A stretch of DNA of 27,587 nt, taken from positions 1 through 27,587 of the forward strand of contig CAZILH010000012.1 in NCBI GenBank assembly GCA_964540095.1, given 5' to 3'. Within the stretch, counting starts at the first letter, position 1; the number at the start of each line of letters is the position of its first letter. Below, piece after piece: positions 6,924 to 15,441 of this stretch. The translations under genes were made by a program, and so were the position numbers. The notes under the pieces were generated by a model. It was not told where the DNA came from and did not search any database. It worked only from the letters and a program-made list of their open reading frames with translations. Source of the DNA: CALMZN01 sp964540095. Its GTDB lineage: Bacteria; Patescibacteriota; Patescibacteriia; UBA1558; GWA2-36-10.

Positions 6924-9900
6924 ATGGCGCAAGAATTTAATTCTAGGGATGAGTCAGTTGGTAGTACAGATACTGGTAGAGTTCGTTATGAATATGAACC
7001 AAGACAAATACTTAATATTGAAAAGTCAGATGGTGATGTGGCCATGGAAGCAGAGCAAGCTGAAGAAAGCATTGGAGCTGAGCTTGCTAATTTTCGGGCA
7101 GAAGAAGGTGTTGATACCCCACATTTAGTCAGGGAAGTTGAAAGGTTAGCGGCCAGTAGTAAGGCAGAAATTAAACTAGTTTTGAATCCAGAAACTAGCT
7201 CTAGTCAGAAGCGTGTTATTTTTGATTATTCTGAAGCCAATGAATGGTCGGAGCTATACTCAGAGATAGTTCGGCATATGGGAAGCGCAGATGCTGATAT
7301 GGTGATTAATAGCATAAATGCTTTTCGTGAAGGTAAAATGAGTGAAAAAGAATTACCAGTGACTGCAGATTCGCACATCAAAGAAGTTGTTTTAAAGTTG
7401 AAAAATAAAGAAGCATTGTCAAATGAAGAAACCGATAAGTCAGTTGTTGGCGTAGAAGTTCCTAGCCAAAATAATGTAAAATTGCCAGAAGAGGTTGTTC
7501 CTGAACCAGCAGAAACTCCAGTTGAGACACCAGTGATACCAGAAAAAGTAGAAAAAGATTTAGGTTACTTGGATATTGATCCTAAAGTTATTTGGGAAAA
7601 ATTGTCAGCGAAAGATGTTGTTGACTTGCAGGCAAGGATGAAGGCCGGGGATATGGCCAAAATAAATGAATTTTATCAAGGCAAGATAAAAGAAGTTTTA
7701 GTTGATCAAAAAAAAGATCAAGCCGAAGATGAAGCTTTATTGAAACAAATGGCTGAATCAATCAACGCCATAATTCAGCAAAAAGTAGAATTGGAAGCTG
7801 AGCGTGAATTATTAAAAACTGGCCTAAAGGGCAAAAGCGCCATGCTGGGCAAGTTCGCTCTTAATGTGGGGATCATGGGCGGCACTTCTGTAGCCACATC
7901 TTTAGCCATAGGTAGTTTGGGTATTGTCACAGGTGGAGTCGGTGTTGCTGTAGCTGGTGGGGCTGCAGTGACTTTGGTAAGGTTTTTAATGCGAAAAGTT
8001 GAAGAGAACCGTCAAAAAACAACACCAGATAGTGTAAAAGAAAGAAACAAAAAAGAAGAAGCTGAAAATTTGGCCAAAGAAAAAGCTAAAATTATTGATA
8101 CTATTTTTTCATCAGATAATTTAGAAAAATTAAGAAAACAACTAAGTGGTCACATTGCCAATACTTTGAGGGAGCAGACCAGTGGCCATGCTTTGGAAGC
8201 ACTCAAAGAATATCAGCAAGTTGATGGCGCAGAAGGATCAGAAGTTTCCGCTGCCAAGTTGCGAAAGGTGGAAGAACAGTTGTATTTAAATGCCTTGACC
8301 ATGGTGCGAGCCGAACATCCAGAAGCTACCCCCGAACAACAAAAAAACATGGCTTTGACCTGGGCTTTGACTTTGGGTCAGCATGAAAAAGGGGAAAATT
8401 TAGCCAAAAAAAGATTAGAAGAAATAAAAAAATCCAAGCCGGTTTTGTATGGAATTATTGAAAAATATAATTTGTTAAGCGCTGGCAGTCCTGACAAAAA
8501 GCCAAGCGGTCTGAGCAAAGAAGAAGAAAGTATTTGGCAAAAATCAAAGTATGATTTGATGAGCGTAGGTATTGGTACAGCTGTTGGTACAGCAGTACGC
8601 ACCATCGGAGTGGCTCGAGTGGCTGCGGGCTCGGTAGCTGGCGCTGGTCTTGGCTATAAGCTTGGAGAGTGGATGGAAAAACGAGATGAAAAAAAAGCTT
8701 TGGCGGAAATCGTTAAGATGATAGACGAGAGTGAGCAGGTAATACAAGATATTGAATTTCCTACTGATCAAATTGAGAAATTAAAAAAAGATAGTATTTT
8801 TGTAAAAAGCAAACTGGATTTAGGATTATTAGACAGCGATCCACTTTTGAAAAGTCGAGCGGAAAATTTTATTCATCAAGTGCAAAAAATAGAATTGAAA
8901 AATCAGGAATCATTGGAAAAATTATTGGCTAGTGTGAGCGAGCGAACTGACCAGCGGGCCAAACAAGTGGAGGATGATTTGGACAGAATCGGTTCCAAGA
9001 TAAAGAACAGGCGCTTGTGGACAACTATTGGTGGCGCAGTATTGGGTGGGGCAGCTGCTTGGTATATTGGCGAGCTTACAAAAAAGAACGAAACAACGCC
9101 AACGCCAAAACCACCAGTAGATAGTGATATCACTTGGCATGATATCCAAAATTTGCATATTCAACATGATACTCCAGAGCTTCGCTTTGAAGATACAATA
9201 GATTCATCAAAAGTCAATGGATCTGACTCTATTTGGCGTTCTACCCATCAAATTTTTGAAGATCACGCCAAAGAATTAGGATATAAGGGGGATTTAAATG
9301 ACCATGAAGTTTTGTCAAAATGGGCCGAAACTCAAACAGCTAACACTGTCCAACACTTGAATCAGGAACAGGGTGGCAATTTAGCCGATTTAGTTCATGA
9401 TGGTGATAAGGTAAGGGTAGAAATTTTGGATGGTAAGCCACATTTGAGTTTTGAAGCTTCTTCAGGAATAGAGGCCAGCCATCTTTCAGATACAAATGTT
9501 GGGCATTTAGCCGACCAGCAGAATTTTAATCCCAATATAGATCATCATTTGGCCATAGACCCAAAGACCGGCGATCAGTATTTAGAAATAAAATCAGGCG
9601 ATGGGGCATACAAAGTATATGATTGGGATAGAGACGGTCGCCCCAATGTATTTTTTCCAGATGGTCATAGCCAGGAAATGAGTCAACAGGAATTATCAAA
9701 GCTTTTAGCAGACAAAAATATTATAAATGTGCCGGCTGCTGAGGTCGCTGGTCAAGCCAGTGAAGTAGATCTAGCTATAGCTGATCTTGACAAAGCCGCG
9801 GATATTGTTCGACAGCACACACTAGAAAAATTTTTAGCACAAGGCGGGGATTATAATCACAGTTTATATGAGGCAGCAAATAACTCTGGTCATCTAGATG

Positions 9901-10400
9901 AATTAGTGACCAAGGTAGTAGCCAGTGGCAATCAAGAGCAATTGTCAGGATTAGTGCATGATTATGTCAGAGACCACGGCTGGTCTGAGGAAAAAACTAA
10001 TTTATTTATTAGTGCTTTGAAACGTGGTGACAAAATAGACCTATCTTCGGGGCATTTTGATTTAAATAATCCGCAAGTCATTGTCGAAAATATGCATGGT
10101 TTTGAAGCTTCGGCGCTTGATAGTTTTGATCAAGTCAAAGACATGCCAGCTGGTCAATGGATGCCAGTAAGAATGGGTGATGAATATGCTCTGGTTCAGA
10201 AATATCATACTGGTGTTTGGCCTTTAAGATCAGATCATTATTTGATTGACACTGATGGTGATCATAAGGTTGATGCTTTGAAGTTGGATGACAATGCTAT
10301 GCGACAAGCTTTTTTGAAAAAAGGAGCAGAGTCGATTAAAAGTACAGTGAAAGGTGTTATTAAAAATTTTCCACCCAACAATCATCAATCGCCAATGTAA
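6924..10400 (+). CDS. Very large (1158-residue) membrane protein with three Gly/Ala-rich hydrophobic regions
   Basis: The first 300 residues are acidic and largely helical or disordered, with a Pro/Glu/Val stretch near 190-210. Three hydrophobic glycine-zipper-like regions follow: about 315-357 (long enough for two passes), 545-578 and 697-713. Charged helical stretches separate them (about 360-540 and 585-695). After a Thr/Pro linker near 720 comes a soluble C-terminal half. Residues about 770-835 have a pattern reminiscent of LysM-type modules (SDSIWRSTHQIF, later NLADLVHDGDKVRVEI), which is speculative. Acidic loops such as DWDRDGRPNVFF and DTDGDHKVDALK look like calcium-type motifs. No enzyme signature is visible. 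Third gene of the 6408-10400 operon. Function unknown; an envelope-spanning structural role is inference. Confidence 0.8.
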   Translation: MAQEFNSRDESVGSTDTGRVRYEYEPRQILNIEKSDGDVAMEAEQAEESIGAELANFRAEEGVDTPHLVREVERLAASSKAEIKLVLNPETSSSQKRVIFDYSEANEWSELYSEIVRHMGSADADMVINSINAFREGKMSEKELPVTADSHIKEVVLKLKNKEALSNEETDKSVVGVEVPSQNNVKLPEEVVPEPAETPVETPVIPEKVEKDLGYLDIDPKVIWEKLSAKDVVDLQARMKAGDMAKINEFYQGKIKEVLVDQKKDQAEDEALLKQMAESINAIIQQKVELEAERELLKTGLKGKSAMLGKFALNVGIMGGTSVATSLAIGSLGIVTGGVGVAVAGGAAVTLVRFLMRKVEENRQKTTPDSVKERNKKEEAENLAKEKAKIIDTIFSSDNLEKLRKQLSGHIANTLREQTSGHALEALKEYQQVDGAEGSEVSAAKLRKVEEQLYLNALTMVRAEHPEATPEQQKNMALTWALTLGQHEKGENLAKKRLEEIKKSKPVLYGIIEKYNLLSAGSPDKKPSGLSKEEESIWQKSKYDLMSVGIGTAVGTAVRTIGVARVAAGSVAGAGLGYKLGEWMEKRDEKKALAEIVKMIDESEQVIQDIEFPTDQIEKLKKDSIFVKSKLDLGLLDSDPLLKSRAENFIHQVQKIELKNQESLEKLLASVSERTDQRAKQVEDDLDRIGSKIKNRRLWTTIGGAVLGGAAAWYIGELTKKNETTPTPKPPVDSDITWHDIQNLHIQHDTPELRFEDTIDSSKVNGSDSIWRSTHQIFEDHAKELGYKGDLNDHEVLSKWAETQTANTVQHLNQEQGGNLADLVHDGDKVRVEILDGKPHLSFEASSGIEASHLSDTNVGHLADQQNFNPNIDHHLAIDPKTGDQYLEIKSGDGAYKVYDWDRDGRPNVFFPDGHSQEMSQQELSKLLADKNIINVPAAEVAGQASEVDLAIADLDKAADIVRQHTLEKFLAQGGDYNHSLYEAANNSGHLDELVTKVVASGNQEQLSGLVHDYVRDHGWSEEKTNLFISALKRGDKIDLSSGHFDLNNPQVIVENMHGFEASALDSFDQVKDMPAGQWMPVRMGDEYALVQKYHTGVWPLRSDHYLIDTDGDHKVDALKLDDNAMRQAFLKKGAESIKSTVKGVIKNFPPNNHQSPM

Positions 10401-10410
10401 TATAAATTAA

Positions 10411-10454
10411 AACAACCCAGCCCAGCTCCTCGCGAGGGGCTGGACTGGGTTGTT
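10411..10454. terminator. Bidirectional terminator between convergent genes
   Basis: AACAACCCAG (10411-10420) pairs with CTGGGTTGTT (10445-10454), continued by CCAGC/GCTGG and CCTC/GAGG inner pairs. It serves the operon ending at 10400 and the minus-strand gene whose stop codon begins at its edge. Confidence 0.85.
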
Positions 10455-11425
10455 TATATTTCCGAGAATATTTTTTCCACTTCTTGCGGTGAGTTGACTC
10501 TAACCAAATTGTATCTAAGCTCAGAGGCCTGCGGATGTCCTTTGACATAAAATAATAAATGTTTGCGCATTTCTTGGAAACCTTTTGGTCCTTTATTTTC
10601 GTAGAGCAGATGAGCGTGTTCAATGGCCGTAGCTTTTATTTCCGGCCAAGTAATTTCTTGATACTGGCCAGTCAATAAATAATCTTTGATTTGTTTGAAT
10701 AGCCAGGGCTTGCCATAGAGCGATCTGGCCAAGGCAATGCCATCAGCTTTGGTGTATTTTAGATCGCTGACTACTGACTCCACACTTTGAAAAGAGCCAT
10801 TGATCAAAAATATTCCCTGCTTGAATTTTTCGCGCAAAGTTTTTAACATTTCCAAATCAACTGGTCCGGCAAAAGGAGTTTCATAAGTGCGCCCATGAAC
10901 AATCATGGCGGCTAGGGGATAATCCTGCAAAGCGTCTAATAAATCCACAGCTGTAATTTTACCTTTTTCTGGTGCTCCAGCCACAGCATTCAAGCTAATT
11001 CTAGTTTTTATGGAAACGGGAATCGTCACGGCCTCAATAGTGCTGGCTACAATTTTTTTGACAGTATTCATATCGCGGAGCAAACATATACCACCACCAT
11101 GGCCAGCTACTTTTTTGGCTGGACAGCCAAAATTTATGTCTACCCCAGCAAAACCAAGTTTTTCAATCAGTTTAGCGGCCTTGGGGTACAAATCGCTTCT
11201 TTTGCCAAAGATCTGGGCAACAATTGGCTGTTCACTGGCCTTGTACTCCAGCATTTGCAAGGTTTTTTTACTATCATAAAACAAAGCATCAACCGACACA
11301 AATTCAGTATAAACCACATCAGCGCCCCATTTTTTACAAAGCTGGCGCCAAGCCGAATCAGTAATGCCAGCCATTGGTGTGCTAGTCAGTATTGGTAAGG
11401 CAAGTTTTCCCCAAAAATTATCCAT
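10454..11425 (-). CDS. dus: tRNA-dihydrouridine synthase (DusB-like)
   Basis: This FMN-dependent enzyme reduces specific uridines in the tRNA D-loop. The 323-residue protein shows the family order: TSTPMAGITDSAWRQLC at the N-terminus, EQPIVAQIFG, then DINFGCPAKK with the catalytic Cys101. The HGRTYETPFAGPVD motif and the FMN-phosphate region INGSFQSVESV and DGIALARSLYGKPWLF follow. The Dus C-terminal helical domain is present. The usual GAG-type motif after FGCP reads GHGGGICLLRD, within family range. It lies downstream of the corA-like gene but a terminator separates them. Confidence 0.93.
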   Translation of the reverse strand: MDNFWGKLALPILTSTPMAGITDSAWRQLCKKWGADVVYTEFVSVDALFYDSKKTLQMLEYKASEQPIVAQIFGKRSDLYPKAAKLIEKLGFAGVDINFGCPAKKVAGHGGGICLLRDMNTVKKIVASTIEAVTIPVSIKTRISLNAVAGAPEKGKITAVDLLDALQDYPLAAMIVHGRTYETPFAGPVDLEMLKTLREKFKQGIFLINGSFQSVESVVSDLKYTKADGIALARSLYGKPWLFKQIKDYLLTGQYQEITWPEIKATAIEHAHLLYENKGPKGFQEMRKHLLFYVKGHPQASELRYNLVRVNSPQEVEKIFSEI

Positions 11426-11433
11426 AAATTATG

Positions 11434-11461
11434 CAAAAATCCCAATTGGAAAGTTGGGATT
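11434..11461 (-). terminator. Terminator of the corA-like gene
   Basis: On the minus strand AATCCCAA pairs with TTGGGATT and is followed by a T-rich tail (complement of 11434-11437). It lies between the corA-like stop (11495) and the dus start (11425), suggesting dus has its own promoter or relies on read-through. Confidence 0.75.
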
Positions 11462-11494
11462 ATTTATAGCAGATAAAAGCTGTATTGGCAAGAA

Positions 11495-12415
11495 TCATAG
11501 CCAATCCTTTTTTTTGAACCAGCTGAGCAAGCCAGTCATTATTACTAGCATTAGAGAAATAATAATATAAAAATCAAAGCGCGCGCCGACAATCGGCGTG
11601 GCTTCGCTCTTCATGCCAAAGATAACAGCCAGTAAATTGGCTGGCATCAATACCACCGATATTATAGTCAGTACCCTGATTATTTCATTCAACTTGTAAG
11701 ACATTAGTGATTCATTGGCTTCTTGAAAAGCAGAGATATTTTCTTTTTGCGTTTCCAAAATATCCCAAATATCCTTAGTGCGATCCAAAATATTAGAAAA
11801 ATATATCTGGGTATTGTCGGGCATAAAAACTTTAGTGTTGCTGGCCATTAGTTTTTTTATTATATTTTTGTGGGCCTGCATTATTTTGCGTAAGTTTACG
11901 ATATTTCTCTTGATATTGAGAATTTCCTTGGCAACTATTTTTTCCTTGCCAGCAAAAATATTGTGCTCCATTTCTTCAATGTCATGATTGACGTGATCCA
12001 GCATGGGCATAGTGTAGTTTTGTAAGCGGTGCAGTATTTCATAAAGCAGAAAAACAGGGTGGTCTTGCATGTATTGATCTTGGCTGTAGTCATTTTTTTG
12101 CATGTCGTGAAAAAAGTTGTCCACGACTTGGGTCAGACTATCACTAATGGTGATCAAATATTTTGGTCCAATAAAAAAATCCATTTCGCTGGATTCGATT
12201 ACTTTGTTTTTCCGATCGTAAAAAGGAAAAGTTAAAATAAAGAAAAGATAGTGGGGGTATTCGCTGATTTGTGGTCGCTGAATACGACCAATGCAGTCCT
12301 CAAGGTCAAGTGGGTGAAACTGATATTCGGCGCGTAGATATTCTATATCAGCTGGCGTTGGCTTGCTGATATGCAGCCAAGTCATTTTTTTTGTTTTGAT
12401 TTGGTTAATTTGCAT
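11495..12415 (-). CDS. CorA-like divalent cation transporter with altered GMN motif (GMK)
   Basis: The 306-residue product has the CorA layout: a soluble N-terminal alpha/beta domain (PHYLFFILTFPFYD, PKYLITISD), a long helical stalk (about 130-245) and two C-terminal transmembrane helices (about 245-265 and 278-298). The N-in, C-in form with a basic tail (WFKKKDWL) fits. CorA pentamers import Mg2+ (or Co2+/Ni2+), and the GMN tripeptide after TM1 forms the selectivity filter. Here residues 267-269 read Gly-Met-Lys, confirmed in the DNA (GGC ATG AAG). This may alter ion choice or transport. An alternative start is Met11. It is preceded by its own extended -10 promoter. Confidence 0.85.
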   Translation of the reverse strand: MQINQIKTKKMTWLHISKPTPADIEYLRAEYQFHPLDLEDCIGRIQRPQISEYPHYLFFILTFPFYDRKNKVIESSEMDFFIGPKYLITISDSLTQVVDNFFHDMQKNDYSQDQYMQDHPVFLLYEILHRLQNYTMPMLDHVNHDIEEMEHNIFAGKEKIVAKEILNIKRNIVNLRKIMQAHKNIIKKLMASNTKVFMPDNTQIYFSNILDRTKDIWDILETQKENISAFQEANESLMSYKLNEIIRVLTIISVVLMPANLLAVIFGMKSEATPIVGARFDFYIIISLMLVIMTGLLSWFKKKDWL

Positions 12416-12433
12416 TTATTTTTATTTGTTTAT

Positions 12434-12461
12434 ATTATAGCACTTTTTTTCGTGCTAGCAA
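12434..12461 (-). promoter_or_regulatory. Promoter of the corA-like gene
   Basis: On the minus strand TTGCTA, a 16-base spacer and TGC-TATAAT (hexamer 12434-12439) form an extended -10 promoter about 20 bases before the start. It diverges from the promoter at 12470. Confidence 0.6.
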
Positions 12462-12469
12462 AGAAACTT

Positions 12470-12497
12470 TTGAAAAAAAGTCCTTTTGTGTTATAAT
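12470..12497 (+). promoter_or_regulatory. Promoter of the division/envelope operon
   Basis: TTGAAA (12470-12475), a 16-base spacer and TATAAT (12492-12497) preceded by TGT form a good extended -10 promoter. Transcription would start near 12504, 17 bases before the chosen start at 12521. Confidence 0.7.
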
Positions 12498-12520
12498 TAT
12501 ATAAATGCTTTTTGCAGAAG

Positions 12521-12904
12521 ATGATAGGTCAAAGCAAAAAAAAAGATTCCGTCAGGGCTTTTTTTGAGTCCCGATTTGTTAATTTAATTTTGGTTGTATT
12601 ATTAGTTTTGTCTGTTGTCAAAGTTTTCCGCGAAGCAATGGTGCGCTACGAAATCAATAAAGAAATAGGAACTTTAGAAAATCAACTTAATGATTTGGAA
12701 AGCAAGTCCGACAAAATTGGGAACATGATAGCTTACCTTAAAACTGACCAGTATATAGAAAAGGAAGCCAGGACTAAGCTCAATTTAGTAAAGCCCGGAG
12801 AAAAACAAATAAATTTTGTTTCCAGCACCGCTGGTTCAGTACAAGCAGAGTTAGCCAAATCATCACCAAATTATGTTAAATGGTTTAATTATTTTTTTAA
12901 ATGA
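12521..12904 (+). CDS. FtsB/DivIC-like septum formation protein
   Basis: The 127-residue protein has a short basic cytoplasmic end, one transmembrane helix (about 18-37, VNLILVVLLVLSVVKVF), a coiled coil (about 43-75, EINKEIGTLENQLNDLESK) and the compact DivIC/FtsB tail (YIEKEARTKLNLVKPGEKQINF). FtsB/DivIC proteins link FtsL and FtsQ/DivIB in the divisome and help activate septal wall synthesis. I chose ATG 12521; an in-frame TTG at 12512 would add three residues. The stop overlaps the next start as ATGA (12901-12904). Length is ordinary for the family. Confidence 0.85.
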   Translation: MIGQSKKKDSVRAFFESRFVNLILVVLLVLSVVKVFREAMVRYEINKEIGTLENQLNDLESKSDKIGNMIAYLKTDQYIEKEARTKLNLVKPGEKQINFVSSTAGSVQAELAKSSPNYVKWFNYFFK

Positions 12905-13821
12905 AAAAGTTTAATACTGTAAGCTTCAAAAAAAAGACCCTGATTTTGGTTGTAGTGGCTCTTATTTTGATTGTAGCTAGTCAGTGGTGGACGATTCGGA
13001 TGATTTATGCCAAAAAATTTAATGGCGATGTAGCTATGTTATTCGCTAGAATCTATCATTTATCAGCCGGTAATGTTGTTAATTCTGGTGGCAATATAGA
13101 TATTGCCTTGGCTGATTATATTAGTGATGAAAATTTTGCTTTTGATTATTTGAAAAAACAAGCAAGTGCCAAAGGTGAGGAGTTTACAACTAGCGACCAA
13201 GAAGTTAGAGAAATTGCTTGGGATAAGATTCTGCGTCAAACTTGGGTTGAAAATATAGCCAAAAATAATAAGATCAGCATCAATGATCAAGATATAGCTG
13301 ATTTTTATGAAAGCATGGGTGGCAAGGATAATTTACAGCAGGGTCTGCAAAAAGCTAAAGTTAACGCCTCTAATTACGAAAGTTTTGTGATCAAACCGTC
13401 AATCATGGAAGCTAAAGTTTATAAGTATTTATTGGATAATTTTAATGATTTAGCTGGTATGCAAAAAGCCCAAAATGCCTACCAAGCTCTAGTTGATAAT
13501 AAAAAAGACTTTGAGGAGGTGGCTAAAGAATTTTCTGACGATATGACTTATGTTGAGGATAGTATGTTTGTCAGCACCGACCAATTAGGAGAGTTTGGTG
13601 AGCCAATAAAAAATTTGCAACCCGGAGAATATACCAAAATTATGACTTTACCCGGCAATCCTAGTTATTACATAATATGGCGTTTGCAGAGTAATAGTAT
13701 TGATCCAGAAACTAAGCAGGAGGTCAAAGAATTAAGAGGCATTGCTATCAAGGCCAAGAGTATGGATGAATTTTTTTCTGATTGGAAAAATAATTCCCAA
13801 ATAAATCAATGGTACAAATAA
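12901..13821 (+). CDS. SurA-like membrane-anchored foldase (parvulin-type peptidyl-prolyl isomerase)
   Basis: The 306-residue product has a single N-terminal membrane anchor (about 11-31), then a SurA-N-like helical region (about 55-170) with a C-helix feeding into a parvulin-like domain at about 185-285. The AYQALVDNKKDFEEVAKEFSDD motif, GEFGEPIKNLQPGEYTKIM and the strand YYIIWRLQS are typical. It would assist folding of exported proteins. Whether it isomerises prolines is uncertain because the domain is divergent. The start is coupled to the FtsB-like stop (ATGA), and its end overlaps the next gene by 13 bases. Confidence 0.8.
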   Translation: MKKFNTVSFKKKTLILVVVALILIVASQWWTIRMIYAKKFNGDVAMLFARIYHLSAGNVVNSGGNIDIALADYISDENFAFDYLKKQASAKGEEFTTSDQEVREIAWDKILRQTWVENIAKNNKISINDQDIADFYESMGGKDNLQQGLQKAKVNASNYESFVIKPSIMEAKVYKYLLDNFNDLAGMQKAQNAYQALVDNKKDFEEVAKEFSDDMTYVEDSMFVSTDQLGEFGEPIKNLQPGEYTKIMTLPGNPSYYIIWRLQSNSIDPETKQEVKELRGIAIKAKSMDEFFSDWKNNSQINQWYK

Positions 13822-14759
13822 AACACAAATTAAAATATTTAATACTGCTTAGTTTTTTTGGTATTTTGGCTTCATCAGCTCGGGCGGATGTTGATGTTAT
13901 TAACACGGATTTTTTTCATAAAATATCGGTCAGTAGTATAAATTTGACTTTGCTTGATTGGGATAAGGAAATAAAACAGTGGGTAGTAGATTGGCATCCG
14001 GTATCAGATGATGTCTTTGAACTGGGTCTTTATCCGTCAAATTCCACACCAGCTTTTTCTTTGAGCTCAGCTGAATCGTGGTTATACAGTCCGGATCAAA
14101 ACAATTGGCAGGTCTTAGATAATAGCGCTATAAAGAATAACAAAATTTATTTGAAAAAGAATACTGATGATTCTTCCTTGCCAGTAGAAATTGTAGTTGA
14201 TAAAGATAAAGAGTTAGTCAATATTGCGGAATATTCTGATTATCAGCTACCGGAAAATATTAAATTGATATCAAGAGTTTATCAGTTGGACTCCCAAAAA
14301 ACTGATTTAGCTATCAAATTTTATTATCAAAGCGTTAATAGTTGGCATAAGCAAATTTTTCAATATGATCCCTCATTACAAACTTGGTCAAAATTGGAGG
14401 CCTACAATAATGTAGAAGAAAAATTTTTAAAGCAGACATTCAGCAAATTGACAGGGCCGATTTATTTGGCGATTTTTGAAGATGAAACAGCCAATGATGG
14501 TGTGGCTAGTTTTTATGATCAGTCCAGGTATCGTAGCTTTGGGTATAAAAACGGCCTTTATGCTGCTTCGCGCCAATATCCAAAAGGAACCAAGCTGAAA
14601 GTCACGCGTTTGTTGAGCGGTAAGTCAGTTATTGTGACAGTCAATGATTATGGCCCAGAGTCCAAGACCAATCGTCTGATTGATCTGGACAAAACAGCTT
14701 TTAAACAAATTGCTTCTTTGGGAGCGGGATTAATATATGTAAAAGTTGAACCAATATGA
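13809..14759 (+). CDS. Secreted protein with C-terminal RlpA-like double-psi beta-barrel
   Basis: The 316-residue protein starts with a signal peptide (YLILLSFFGILASSARA, about residues 10-26). A beta-rich N-terminal region of about 200 residues is unassigned. From about 228 a double-psi beta-barrel of the RlpA kind appears: GVASFYDQ, YAASRQYPKGTKLKVTRL, VIVTVNDYGP and NRLIDLDKTAF. RlpA proteins cut or bind denuded septal glycan strands. The VNDYGP and LIDLDKTAF elements are kept, but the histidine usual before LPfGT is absent. Lying between a foldase gene and ftsE, it is a candidate wall-remodelling partner of FtsEX. Its stop overlaps the ftsE start (ATGA). Confidence 0.8.
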   Translation: MVQIKHKLKYLILLSFFGILASSARADVDVINTDFFHKISVSSINLTLLDWDKEIKQWVVDWHPVSDDVFELGLYPSNSTPAFSLSSAESWLYSPDQNNWQVLDNSAIKNNKIYLKKNTDDSSLPVEIVVDKDKELVNIAEYSDYQLPENIKLISRVYQLDSQKTDLAIKFYYQSVNSWHKQIFQYDPSLQTWSKLEAYNNVEEKFLKQTFSKLTGPIYLAIFEDETANDGVASFYDQSRYRSFGYKNGLYAASRQYPKGTKLKVTRLLSGKSVIVTVNDYGPESKTNRLIDLDKTAFKQIASLGAGLIYVKVEPI

Positions 14760-15436
14760 TTGAAATAACTAATTTATCGAAAATTTACAAAAAAAATATT
14801 CAAGCCCTAAAGGATGTAAGCTTAAAAGTAATGCCGGGTGAGTTTATTTCAGTAGTTGGCCAAAGTGGCAGTGGAAAATCCACTTTGATTAAATTAATTA
14901 TTGCTGAAGAAAAAGTCACTTCCGGCAAAATAATAATCGGTGGCTGGGATATTACTAATATCAAGGATTATGAGATACCAACCTTGCGTCGACAGTTGGG
15001 GATAATTTTTCAGGATTATAAGTTGTTGCCGAAAAAAACAGCTTATGAAAATATTGCTTTTGCTTTAGAAGTTTGTGGCTATAAGCCAAAAGATATTATC
15101 AAAACAGCCCAGCAAATGCTTTCCTTGGTTGGTCTCAAGGACAAGGGCGATCGCTATCCTCACCAGCTATCTGGCGGTGAACAACAGAGGGTAGCTATTG
15201 GTCGTAGCTTGGTGCACAAGCCAAAACTGCTCGTGGCTGATGAGCCGACTGGCAATTTGGATTCCATCAATACGCGAGATATTATTGATTTATTGAAAAA
15301 AATAAACAGTATGGGCACTACGGTTTTGTTGGTGACTCACAATCGGGATGTGGTTAATAATTTAAAGAGTCGGGTCATAACCCTAGATCATGGTTATATG
15401 ATTAGTGATCAAACACACGGTCGTTATTTATTATAA
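14756..15436 (+). CDS. ftsE: Cell division ATP-binding protein FtsE
   Basis: The 226-residue ABC ATPase has Walker A GQSGSGKST (35-43), signature LSGGEQQRVAIGRSLV, Walker B LLVADEPTG and the H-loop LLVTHNRDV. It opens MIEITNLSKIYKKNIQALKDVSL, the standard FtsE start. With FtsX it forms a type VII-like ABC complex that uses ATP to control septal peptidoglycan hydrolases from inside. Five bases separate it from ftsX, and it is coupled to the RlpA-like gene by an ATGA overlap. Confidence 0.96.
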   Translation: MIEITNLSKIYKKNIQALKDVSLKVMPGEFISVVGQSGSGKSTLIKLIIAEEKVTSGKIIIGGWDITNIKDYEIPTLRRQLGIIFQDYKLLPKKTAYENIAFALEVCGYKPKDIIKTAQQMLSLVGLKDKGDRYPHQLSGGEQQRVAIGRSLVHKPKLLVADEPTGNLDSINTRDIIDLLKKINSMGTTVLLVTHNRDVVNNLKSRVITLDHGYMISDQTHGRYLL

Positions 15437-15441
15437 AAAAT

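Noticed and set aside
10360..10623. Minus-strand 87-codon frame overlapping dus
   Set aside because: It is in another frame of the dus gene and crosses the bidirectional terminator.
12440..12456. AGCAC/GTGCT hairpin as a terminator between the divergent promoters
   Set aside because: Both flanking genes start here, so no transcript ends at this point; the hairpin is short and overlaps the corA-like promoter.
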